A stretch of DNA of 64,000 nt. Source: Favolaschia claudopus. Taxonomy: Eukaryota > Basidiomycota > Agaricomycetes > Agaricales > Mycenaceae. Numbering within the stretch: the stretch's first letter is position 1; every line of letters begins with the position of its first letter. The notes under the pieces are model-generated. The model was not told where the DNA came from and made no database searches. It worked only from the letters and a program-made list of their open reading frames with translations. The stretch lies in assembly GCA_037176885.1 (NCBI GenBank), contig JAWWNJ010000009.1:2108001-2172000 (forward strand). Direction: 5' to 3'. Below are positions 33,696 to 44,569 of the stretch, one piece after another. The translations under genes were made by a program, and so were the position numbers.

Positions 33696-36600
33696 AGACG
33701 AACGCCGTCACGAACCGCATATCGAATCTTCTTGGAATCTTCAGTCGATATTATCTTTTCTTGATGCCTCCTCCAGGCTCCCTTGGACTCATGCGGCCGC
33801 CTTTGTTCAGTGTCCGAAGTACCTCGTTGACGATGAGTGTGTCTGCCAGAAGTTATCGAAGCGGTGATGCCCGGATCAGATCTGAATCCGATCTTCGGCT
33901 GGTGCCAGTGTTCAAATGTTGTCGACAACTTGAACGGCTTACTCAGCTTTCGAATCCTCGACTTGAGGCCTTGAGGTCCTAAGTAAGGATAGTTTGAGGA
34001 TAACTATTGCAATCTGCCGAAGTCACGAGTCGATCTAGGCCCTCCTTTGAATTTTTCACGTTGCCCTGAGCATTTTTCGCTCTGTTTTTGTTTTTTGAAT
34101 TTTTCTTTCCGCGAGGTGTGAACGATAGGCTAAAATGCTATCCCCGCGCTTCACCGCTGCTACAACTTACATACAGGGCAATTCAAAAGTCCATGATATC
34201 CAGCGCGTGAAACCTGTTCCAGATGCTTTCCGACCAGCCTTTCTAGTAGGAATATCGCATTCTCTCGCAAGTGCCAAATCAGGTTTCCTTCCGTTTCTCC
34301 GAGGCGGCCTGAACAGCTACATAACGCAATAATTAGGGCCCTTCCATTCTTCATTTGCGGCGCACTGTCGTCGGCTGGCATTCCGCCGCTGAATCATGTC
34401 TATTTTTCTCTTACCAGTTCGCGAGAACACCGAGGCGTGATGTGATTCAACGGCGATCATCAATTCGAGGAATCGTATCTCCAGCAGTACGAGAAATTTC
34501 AAATTCGATAAGTTAAGCACATCGTACAGTCGGACTCAGTCGCTCGGTCCATAACCGTGAAACAATCTTCCATACACTGATCAACATGATGTTTTTCGCT
34601 TCAAGTTCAACGTTCTGGGGTGCTAACCTAATTTCTATGTCATAGTCGCAGTCACACGCATCAAATATTACACTTGAGACTCTTGAATGTCTCTCTATGA
34701 ATGGAAATCTGCCTGAGTTTCCTCGCAACATCGCACCGCTGGGTCTTTATTTGTCAGTGTTTGCGTTTGGTTGAACTCAAGTTGAACTTACGTAAACTCT
34801 GTTAACCGAACCCTTCCTGAAAATTCAAGCTTCAAGACTTCAGCTATAATTGAAGCCAAGATCAGTGGTTCCCCGGTCCATACCCCTACTAGCTGTGTTA
34901 CAATTGATTCTCCACGTCGCCTCATGCATCATGCAAAGTTGCCGTTAATTTAAAGTTACCGTGTGTGATTTCGATATTCGACCTTTTGAAGCCCATACGT
35001 CGGATTACGCCTGCTGCATTCAGCCGCTATGTTTGACTCGACGTCAAAGATTACTTATGATTCATCGGGGTATAAGCACGTCTCAACGACCGCTTCCGCA
35101 TCACACTATTGTGTTGATGCTGGAGAACGGTGTCCATCTTTTTCGATGTGAAACCAAAAGAGAGGCGCTTGTGGCGACCAGCCCTTCTAGTCCGAGAAAG
35201 ATGTTGTGAGCATCGTCAGCCTTCGCAGTCTAATCTCTTGTCAACAAACTCCGCAATACCTTTCGTCCCCGTACCTGCAGGCGGAGTTCAAAGTGTGTGC
35301 AAATAGAGCGAGAACGAAGAAAAGGTAGCCGAGTCAGGGGATCGGGAATTGTGCTGCTTGTGTATAGAGAGAAATAGTTCGCTGAGATACCGCAGAGAAG
35401 TAAGCGCGAGTATCATTCAAACCAAGCTGGGGAAAAAATGAAACTTTGAGTTCCGAATCGGCGATTTTAGTTCGCGAGGAGTCTTCGTGCGTGACGTTTC
35501 GCGTAGGACAATTGCGGGCGAGCAACTGGCAGATGAAGTCTGGAAGTCTGCCGCTGGTTGTAGTGAAAGGAACAGCCATCGTTTATAGAAGAATTGGACT
35601 TGCCGGCTTTGCGGATGAACATTCCTGATTCATTGGAATCTCTAGTAGAACACTACGTACCTCAAGACCCGCAGAGCCAAAAAAAATTGTTGTGATTCTT
35701 TGACCATAAGTACTCGTCGAAGAAAATGCTGAGAACTTCAACTTGGAACTGACTGCAAAGCAATAACAATTTGACGATACTTTCCTGACACAATTCCAGC
35801 ACTAAATTTCGAGCACTTTCGCTTCCAGTTGCTACTATTCCAGTGCAAAGACCCCTACCGGAACTTCCGAAGGCAACATTTTCAACGGGAACTTGGGTCC
35901 AGGAAAGTCCAGAGACAAGCGGCACACGACCGAAGCATCCCGTTCATTCCGATTGATCCGAAAAAAACACGTTGCTTCTCATGCTCGACCTCTCCAGTCT
36001 CCTCAACCGCTCAACGCATCCACTTGCTCCAGCTTCAAGAGTTTATCGTTCTCGCGAGCTGCATTCAAATGAGTATCTGAATTTCCGGGCTGCGAGTAGA
36101 TGAGACAAGTACGCAGCAGGACTCGTACTTAAATCCGATTTTGGGACTTGACTCGCAAAGGGCTCGCCGGCTTGCATTGCCCTTGCATGCGGTTACAGCA
36201 CTCACTGCATTTGAAACGATGCGCTACAGCGAGGGAATAGAGGGCCGGATGCCTCAGTCTCTCGAGCTTGAAGAAGTCAGCGTTGAAACTCGGCTGAAAA
36301 GTTGGGAACAAATTGGACAGAATTGGACGCACCTCCGCGCACGGAAGCTCACGGATCTGAGTGACTCCATGATATCCGACCGGTACCATCGTTGAAACTG
36401 TTGTCAAGTTTGAAATACGCTCGCTCTTTTTTCAGGTTGGCCGTCTCCTGCCGTCTCTCATCAATTCTTCAGCACCGCTCACGATTAGAGAATAGCCATA
36501 GTGGGGTTTCAATTTCCGTCAACTTTGTTTCGAGAGGATTCAACAAGGGTTCAAGCTTCCAAGATTCAAGCAGCGAAAGTCAAGAGAGGACAAGAGTCGA

Positions 36601-36811
36601 GACGAAGTTCTTACGCATCATTCCGAGCTCGCTTCGTGAAGATCACGGACTGGGCATCAATACCTCCGTCTATCCCACATGGCATTTAGCAATTGGCAAT
36701 CCTCTGATTCCTCAATAAAACGACGTCGACGGTGCCGAGGTTCTGTTTCCCAGTCTTTCTTTTCCCTTCACCACTCCCTTGACCTTTTTCAATCAACCTT
36801 CTTTCTTCCCA
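33696..36811. other. 3.1-kb stretch without a recognisable gene
   Basis: Only short frames in all six readings. I see no family motif, no long splice-compatible series and no repeat structure beyond scattered AT-rich patches. The last few hundred bases are the lipase promoter; no strong TATA box is visible there. Confidence 0.4.
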
Positions 36812-38192
36812 ATGGTTTCTTCATCTTGTTTCACTTTCATTGGGGCTGCCATTCTTGCGAGCCAAGCTGCCGCCTCCCCCATCGCTAGAAGAGGTTTTTT
36901 CGGGGATTTATTCGGTGAAATCAACCATGCCCTGGAAGGAACCATGGACGCGATTCAGAGCATCATCCCCTCCAGGGCGCCGACATCCGAAGCGGGTACG
37001 TTTCTGTCGTCTTTTGACCATGTATCTGCTCATGATCTGTATTGTAGACGCCACGGCAGCTTTGAACAAAATCTTCTCGTCCGGAGGCCCAACAGGCTTC
37101 ATCGATACCACGACGCAACTCCTCAAGGCTGGCTTCGCCCCCTCCCGTTTGGCTGACCTTTTGGACGTCAATAAAACGTATACTACCGGGGGCAACTCTA
37201 TGGTCAACTCGCCGCCCGCTCTTCCGAAAGGAGCAGCTAGCATCTTCCCGAAAGCCGCTGACGGCGATGCCCCATTCTCCTTCTCGGAAGACGTCCTCCG
37301 CCAGGCGATCTTCATTCCTGACGGCTTCACCACTGGCAAAAAGAACCCGCTCCTCATCATCCCCGGCACGGGCCAACCCTCATTCATGACCTACCAGCCC
37401 AACCTCATCCCCATCACCCAGAAAAGCGACTTCGCCGACCCCGTCTGGCTCAACATCCCCGGTTTCCTTCTTGGTGATGCCCAGAAAAGCGCAGAATACA
37501 TTGCGTACGCGATCGGCTACATGTCGGCTCTGACTGGCAAGAAGGTCACTCTCATCGCATACTCGCAGGGCAACATCATCACCCAATGGGCTCTCACTTT
37601 CTGGCCCAGCGCTCGCAAGGCCGTATCCAGCTTCGTCGCGCTCAGCCCCGCGTTCCGCGGTAGCATTCTCGTCGACGCCGGCTGCGTTCCCATTAAAGAC
37701 ATCACCGGCTGCCCGCCTGCGATCCATCAGCAGCGCCTCGACTCCCAGTTCGTGAAGGCCATGCGCGCGCGCGGTGGGGACAGCGCCCTCGTGCCCACGA
37801 TCGCTATGTTTAGCGCGACGGATGAGATCGCACAGCCGCAGGTTGGGAGCGACGCGACTGCGCTGCTGAAGGACCCGAGCAATGTTGGGTTCACGCCTGT
37901 GCGCGTGCAGGATGTTTGCAAAGGGAAACTTGCTGGGGGCATTGCGACGCACGAGGGCATGCTTTACCACCCGCTTACGCTCGCTATGCTCCAAGATGCC
38001 ATGACGCACGACGGTAAACCCGATGTCTCGCGTGTCGACGTGAACCGTCTGTGTGGCCAGGCTGTGGCTGACGGGATGACTCTTGATGCTTTGGTCCAGA
38101 CGGAGGCGGGGATTGTGAAGGCCGGCGGCGCCTTTGTGGAGTACCGTCCGTACTTGCAAACGGAGCCACCAATTGCTTCGTACGCTGCGTAA
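36812..38192 (+). CDS. secreted CALB-type lipase
   Basis: Two exons (36812-36995, 37048-38192; GTACGT...TGTAG intron) give 442 aa. A signal peptide (VSSSCFTFIGAAILASQAAA) precedes the mature enzyme. The fold follows Candida antarctica lipase B: LLIIPGTGQP near the oxyanion region, nucleophile Ser234 in AYSQGN, Asp320 in FSATDEIAQPQ and His363 in IATHEG. Spacings of 86 and 43 residues are close to those in lipase B (82 and 37). Four cysteine-containing segments (DAGCVPIKDITGC, VQDVCKGK, VNRLCGQ) suit disulfides of an extracellular enzyme. Expected reaction: hydrolysis of triacylglycerols and other esters. The first 60 or so residues after the signal are extra relative to lipase B and may be a propeptide. 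No lesion seen. Confidence 0.93.
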
Positions 38193-38475
38193 TAACCCGT
38201 CCCCGAAATTTTTACCGTTCACTTAGTTCTTACTGAAAATTTACTTTACTTCGATTCTGGATAATGTAAAGAGCTGTGTATATAATTCTACGCCTGCATT
38301 TTGCGAATTTGCCATGAGCCCCAAATGAGCCCAACGAGAAAGGACGAACGTCATTGGAGCTGTGTCACCACTCACGTGTACGTGACTTTACGCGCTTCCT
38401 CTTTCCCTATGCCACTCTGAGGCCAAAGGTACGCGCCATTCCAAAGAATTTTGACAAAGTTTGACCCCAATTGAG
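38193..38475. other. short spacer before the F-box pair
   Basis: AT-rich 3' flank of the lipase followed by the upstream region of the first F-box gene. No distinct signal. Confidence 0.4.
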
Positions 38476-40872
38476 ATGTCTGACACCGCACTCCCTGACG
38501 AGATTATCTCAGAGATTCTTTCCCCCGCATTGAAGGTGTCTGACAACGTCTTCAGCGACACCTCAGAAGTCTCGCCTTTCGCAAATTTTTCGGTCTCGAC
38601 CTCCGCTTATCTTGTCGTCTGCAAGTCATGGCTTCGTGTGGCCACTCCCCATTTGTATCATACAGTTATCATCCGCTCAAAGGCGCAGGCAAAAGCTCTC
38701 AGTGTTGCACTATCTAAAAACAAGGAGCTCGGTCGCTTCATCAAGAAACTGCGAGTAGAGGGCGGTTATGGAGAGCCTATGCATGTTATTATGCGTTGTG
38801 CGCCTAATATAACCGACATCTTCCTCTCGCTCGAGATTTACTCGTCCGATAGCACGAGTGGACTGTGCAAAGGCCTCAGACTCATCAATCCAACGCGCCT
38901 CATTCTGCGGGACGTTCAGGACAAAACTTTGGAGAACAAAAGCCTTTCCCAGCTTTTGGACGCCATGTACAAACTGATACCTGAGCAGTGGGATCGCTTG
39001 GTGCGCATAATTCATATGATATCTCGTGTTTCCAGAGTTAACCTCCCCGTCAGCGTGTCTTCCATTGCCCGTATGTCAACGCAACCGAGCACGCACTACT
39101 AGCCACTCTTCCCTTGATAAAATCCAAACGACTACGCACCCTCTTCGTCCCCAACATTGACGCGGTAGCTTGGTGCTATGTGGTATTCCAAGACTCTCCT
39201 CTCGAAGTTATTCACATCGACAAGTTCGATGCCAATGACGACTCTCTGGATCATCTGCTTTTCGATAAATATCCCGCCCTTGAAGACCTTTTGAAATTCC
39301 CAGCAGACGCGTAATTTTTTGATCACCTTTTCATGGCACGCTTTTAACTAAGGTGTGTAGATCGTGTGGCGGGGACACAGTTCCAGTCATCGCTCCGGCC
39401 TCCAATCCGTTGTTCGTACCCTTAGAAAACGCACCAGCGGCGGCCCAAGACGCCATCTGGGCCCGCGTCTTGTATTTCGCAATGTCCAATCGTAAACACG
39501 GTGCAGATGATCTGCCCAGGGCAGCGCTTCTAACGGTTTCCAAAACATTCCATGTGAGCATTCACGCCAGAAAAAGCACGTTTGATGTCCTGAAACACCT
39601 TTTTAGCGCCTTGGATTGCCTCACTATTGTGCAGACATGACCCTACGCCATTCGACGGATGTCAAAAAACTTGGCTCGATCGTTCTTAAATACGGCTGGC
39701 TCGGTCCCAAACTTCGCACACTCGTCTTCGATTACCTTGAATCCCTGCTTGACTGTGATTACAAGTCGGAAGACGGAAGCCGAGGCTGGGCGTTGAAACT
39801 GTTATCGCGGACGAGCGGCCTGGTGCGCTTTGGCCCGGCCATTGAGCCCAATCCGTCGCACACCGGATGCTTTGGATTCGACGCGACGATTTCTTGGGAT
39901 GGTTTTGAAGCTTTGGCGAAATGTGCCGCCGCCAGACTACAAGAATTTTCGACACGAGTTGCATCCCGGCGCAAACATCGCGTTTCGTCAACTGTATTCA
40001 ATGATTTCACCGCTCTGCGAACCCTGCGCTGGATATGTCAGGCTGAATTTACTGATATTCATGCTGCGTCGGTCGATGCGCTGGCAAACCTTGAGGAGCT
40101 GTGGATCACCGAAGAGGCAGACAGTTCGGTCTTATCTGTATTGTCGCGAATGAAGTATGTTGTGATTCTGTTCATTTTTCCGCGTATTTACAGTAACTTA
40201 TGTTTTACAGACTGCAATCGCTTCAGCGGTTCTTCCATGTGACCAGGGAGACGAGCTGCACCGAGTTCCTTCGAGCGCATGGTTCCAAGTTAACCGAAGT
40301 CGCAATTCTCGCACAAGAACTGTCGGCTCCCGGTTTCGATGTATACTCACTCTGTCCTCATCTGCACACGATTGCTTTTGTTGTGGGATCGGGAGCGGTG
40401 CGTTCATGTTTGAAATGGTCACTGTTGCAGTTCGATGTTCATTGATCAAACCAGAAACGCGTTCCAGCGATCAAAGATATTCTTCCGCGTCAAACAACTC
40501 CTTCGTTATCGAAAATCATTATGGAGCCCCCAGAACTCATGACTCCCCTCCATAAGTATGTTTGTCACGTCCTTTGATCACTGTATCCCTTATATTTTTC
40601 AGGGACAAAGAGCGAATCGCGGCATGGGATATTTTCTTCACTAACTTCCAATCCAGGAGACTCCCAAATTTGCGAGAGATTGAATTCAAGTGTTTTACAT
40701 GGCCGACCACCGAGTGCGTGCTATGAACAACAAACACTGACGAGCTAATAACTTCTACTTCAGGCGGGATATTGCTAAGAACTGTTGGGTGCGATGGGCC
40801 GAGGGCTTGGTTTCGCAGAATATCAATCTTTTGGACAGGACGGGGACGAAGTGGAGGTCACGATTGAAGTGA
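38476..40872 (+). CDS. F-box-like protein, tandem copy 1
   Basis: The ATG at 38476 begins MSDTALPDEIISEILSPALK, a degenerate F-box (LPDEIISEIL ... YLVVCKSWLRVATPHLYHTV), the part that in this family docks Skp1 in SCF ubiquitin ligases. A long C-terminal region with weak leucine-rich character would select the substrate. Exons seen: 38476-39000, 39054-39310, 39361-39553, 39607 to about 40154, then further short exons ending RTGTKWRSRLK with TGA at 40870-40872. Introns are 50-53 nt. Each intron position seen here recurs in the next gene, and the shared block ALSVAL(S)xNKELGxFIKKLRVEGGYG shows that the two are recent duplicates. Family clear; substrate unknown. Confidence 0.78.
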
Positions 40873-41443
40873 ACTGACATGCTAATTATAACGGTCGCTT
40901 GATGCACAGAACTGTACTTTTACTGAAGCACTGCCAGTTTACTAACTAGAGAATTGGATTTGCAATTGCTATTTGAATCGATCGTCGAGGGCGAGATTCA
41001 AGTGACCGGTGCGTTATGATAAGTACCAAAACCAAACCAAGTACTTATTTTCAGTCAAAGAACTGTTCGCTGCATAATTGCGGGGATCGCGTCCAACAAA
41101 CGAACGCGTTCTGTGTGCTACAGTGTCACATCACTGATCAGCTGACCGTGACTTGACGTGTCTCTGCCCTGGTTCTTTGTTCTCTTTGTTCAAGCCAAAT
41201 GGGGGACAAAACAAGCCTCGAGGCGCTAGGCCTATATAAAGAGACTCCTTTCGGTGACTTGGGCGAATCTTTGTTCTCCTTTGACTCTTTGTGTTAATCG
41301 CAGAGCTTCACAAGAGACCCAGCAGTCCCAGGCCACTAAGTGACAACTTGAAGTTCACTAGGCAGATTCGAAACGGTATGTAAGATTGAATTCCACCGAT
41401 TGATGTCGAGTCGAGCGAGTTGAAGCACATAGGCTCGCTCAGG
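40873..41443. other. spacer between tandem F-box genes
   Basis: 3' flank of copy 1 and promoter of copy 2. It contains a TATA-like box, listed separately. Confidence 0.45.
41233..41240 (+). promoter_or_regulatory. TATA-like box of F-box copy 2
   Basis: TATATAAA, about 200 bases upstream of the ATG at 41444, on the coding strand and in an otherwise GC-balanced region. It is a plausible core promoter; the long leader is inferred. Confidence 0.45.
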
Positions 41444-43922
41444 ATGTCAAGCGTCCCGCTCCCCGACGAGATCATCTCGGAAATCCTCGCGCCGACCTTG
41501 AAAATATCCGATGAATTGTTCAGCGATACCTCTGAGGTGTCACCATTCGCAAATCGTTCGGGTGAATCGACCTCTACCTGTCTTGTCGTCTGCAAAGCAT
41601 GGCTCCGCGTCGCTACTCCCCTCCTCTACAACACAGTCCCTCTCCGTTCCAAAGCTCAGGCCAAAGCTCTAAGCGTCGCACTCTCGGGCAACAAGGAGCT
41701 CGGTCAGTTCATCAAGAAGTTACGAGTCGAAGGCGGATATGGGCAGCCCATGTACACCATCTTGCAATACGCACCGAATATCACGGATATTCTTCTTTCG
41801 CTTCAGCTCTACTCTGCAGACAATACGACCGGATTATGCAAAGGCCTCAAACTCATCAGCCCGACTCGTCTCATTCTTTGGAATGGCCGATCCATTTTCC
41901 GAGAGCCGGACAACAAAATGATTTTGCAGCTCGTGAATACACTCTGTCAATGTATTCCAGAGTGGAATCGCCTGGTAAAGATGCAGCTGTTGCTCCGCTT
42001 ACCTGCGCTTACTCGCCCTCTTTTCTGTTAGTGCATCTTCGGTTGTCCGTTTCATAGCCCCACAGCTCGCGCCTTAAAGCTCGTTCTTCCCATTGCTGAA
42101 GCAAAACGGCTTCGCACCCTCGTACTCCCTCGACCTCTTGCCGTCCCCTGGGCCTATGAGAAGCTCAAAGGTTGTCCTCTAGAGGTGATTCAAGTTAAAT
42201 TCAGGGAGGACTTATGGATAGGCGAGAACGAACTATCCTATGAGAAAAATTCGGTGATCATGGCCCTGGTCCGATACATGGATGGACGGTAAGTGTCGAG
42301 CTGGAAAGATTTTGCCCCTTCTCAAATATCATTCAGCCCGCACGGAAGGCGGGAAGTCGCGGTAACGCCCATTATCTTGCCCTCGCTTAATCCGTCCTTC
42401 GTTCCTCTGGCCAACGTACCGCACGGCATCAAGGACAAAATTCTAGGTTTGGTTCTATATTTCGCTATGCCCGACGAGGAAGCTATGCATGCACCCGCTG
42501 CTGAGTTCTCTACAAACGGCGAGATCTCGCCCAGGTTGTCGCTGCTTTTGGTGTCTAAGACATTTCACGTAAGAGCTCCCGCGCATTCTTTCACAAGTCT
42601 GATACGAGTTTTCAAGCGGCTTGCGTTGCCTCACTACTATGCACACGTCACTATCACACATTTCATTGATGCAGCATGCTTCATCTCGATTCTCGCAAAG
42701 TACCCCTCAGTCGGGCCTGGCGTTCGCAGCCTCACATTCTGCTCGATTTATCCCGAATACGACTACCCCGAGCTGGAGAACGCTCCTGACGGGGAAGACT
42801 GGGCCTCCATCATGCTTGCGCAAACCACAGGATTGCTTCGGTTCGGGGGCGGCGGTCCCGATGCCCCTGGGCACGCCGTTGGGAATTTTGAGCAGTTCGG
42901 GATGAGGAGAACGTCGGTTTATAGCTACTGGAATTTCCCAGCCCCTTTCTCGCCTCCCCGGACTTCGATATGCTGGGAGGCATTTGAGAGGCTGGCGAAA
43001 TTCGCAGGTTCGACGCTACTCGAATTCTCCGCGCCCCTCCGAGCAGAGAAGCCCGTTTCGGCTACGATAATTGACGAGTTTCCCATGCTTCAGAAGCTTA
43101 ATTGGACAAGCGAGGTCACATTCGACGACAGTGAATGCCCATCCGTCGACGCGTTGGCCAACATGAACGAGTTATGGGTTACCAAGGCATCTTCGTCATT
43201 TCTCTCTTTGTTGACGCAGATGAAGTACGTCGTATCTGGTCGTCGTGAATCCGTTTGCTGATGGTTTACAGACTGCATTCCCTTCGTCGCCTCGTCTATT
43301 TGACATCTGAGTGTCCCAATTCATTCCTAGAGGTGCACGGGGCCAAATTGGCTGAACTCGTCATCTGCGTTAATCAAGCCGACACTTTGAAGTCGAAGAT
43401 ATACACTCTGTGCCCAAACCTCTCTTCCATATCGATATATGGGTCTACATTGTACCCAGTTGGTACATCCTTCATCAACAAGCCACTACTAACAGACTGC
43501 CTGCTAATAGGTTCAGATCGTTCAAGATATTTGTCCGCGCGAAATGGTTAAGTCCCTCCGTAAAATAATCTTGGATCTTGACGGGTTCGGCAGGTATGCA
43601 GCAACCGTCCCCTTGTCGCCCAGTATTTTGACCGAAAATGTTCTTCCAGTGACAAGAACACCATCAGCGCTTGGGACACTTTCTTTCGCAAGTTCATGTA
43701 CCAGCGCGATTTTAATCCTGGTGAGCTGCAGGTGAAGTGGTTTAGCTGGCCGACGAACGAGTACGTGCTGTATCCACGTGCGCACAATTCTCGATACTCA
43801 TCCTTTCTCCTAGACGAGATATCAAAAAGAGCGAATGGGTCCGTTGGGCAGAAGTCTTGGCCCGTGGTGGTCTAACTGTGACCGATAAAGCGGGGACGAA
43901 ATGGAAGCCCAGATTGCGGTGA
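41444..43922 (+). CDS. F-box-like protein, tandem copy 2
   Basis: Starts MSSVPLPDEIISEILAPTLK and keeps the F-box segment (CLVVCKAWLRVATPLLYNTV) and the LRVEGGYGQPM block. An intron after WNRLV runs to CTGTTAG, then exon 2 continues to YMDGR. An intron of about 50 nt leads to the largest exon (PHGRREVAVTPIILPSLNPS onward), with a further small intron between KTFH and RLALPHYY, then another after QMK. The tail is TDKAGTKWKPRLR with TGA at 43920-43922. The order of blocks and intron positions is the same as in copy 1, so both derive from one duplication. No break seen. Function as for copy 1: probable substrate receptor of an SCF complex. Confidence 0.78.
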
Positions 43923-44569
43923 ACCAATGCATCGGACCTAGATAATATAGCCAATTCCTTTGTATCACGCCCTCAATCTTTCCTCCAATACCCATGATCT
44001 TTCTTTCAATACACTACAAGAATCGGACTCGATTCCTAGTCTCTCTAGACAGACGCTTTATCGTTTCTACCTCGTACCTCGCTCAATAAACTTTTATTCC
44101 AGGATTCGATCGGTATCATGATAACTGGGTTCAATGATGACAGTCGCTCGAAAACCAGAGAGAATAGCAGACTTCCTGCAAAGTGCTACGATGCACCTTC
44201 CAAGACTCGAAGTCCCGAATATCTGAGGCTCCGCCAGACCACAGCCTTCGCCAAGCCTTCGCTATCTAACCTAATGCTGGCCTTAGGGTATACTTAGCCG
44301 TTGCAAGAGTCCTCAGCAAAACCGGGACATCTTCGTGAACATCCCTACGAATCAGGGTCGTTGCACAACACCGTTTCCATATGTTTTGACGTGGGTCACT
44401 GGCCATTGCCATGACAAGCGGCACCTTCCTAATTTGGACACGGGCGGTAGTTTTGCTTTGTTTGTTTGACTTGCCTTTGCCCTTACCCACGTTGTTCTTG
44501 GTGGTAAATGCGGTAGCCTGGCTCTTTTGCTTCCTTCTTTCATGCTCTGCCTGGCGTACTGCAGTCTAG
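43923..44569. other. intergenic with a possible minus-strand exon
   Basis: On the minus strand from about 44563 to 44266 a frame reads RQAEHERRKQKSQATAF and then GKGKGKSNKQSK, a basic, coding-looking stretch without ATG. It could be a last exon of an unrecognised gene whose 5' part would overlap the next gene, or chance. Otherwise nothing is recognised. Confidence 0.25.

Noticed and set aside
37380..38222. 280-codon open frame on the minus strand
   Set aside because: Antisense to the lipase exon, whose catalytic triad and codon pattern are clear on the other strand.
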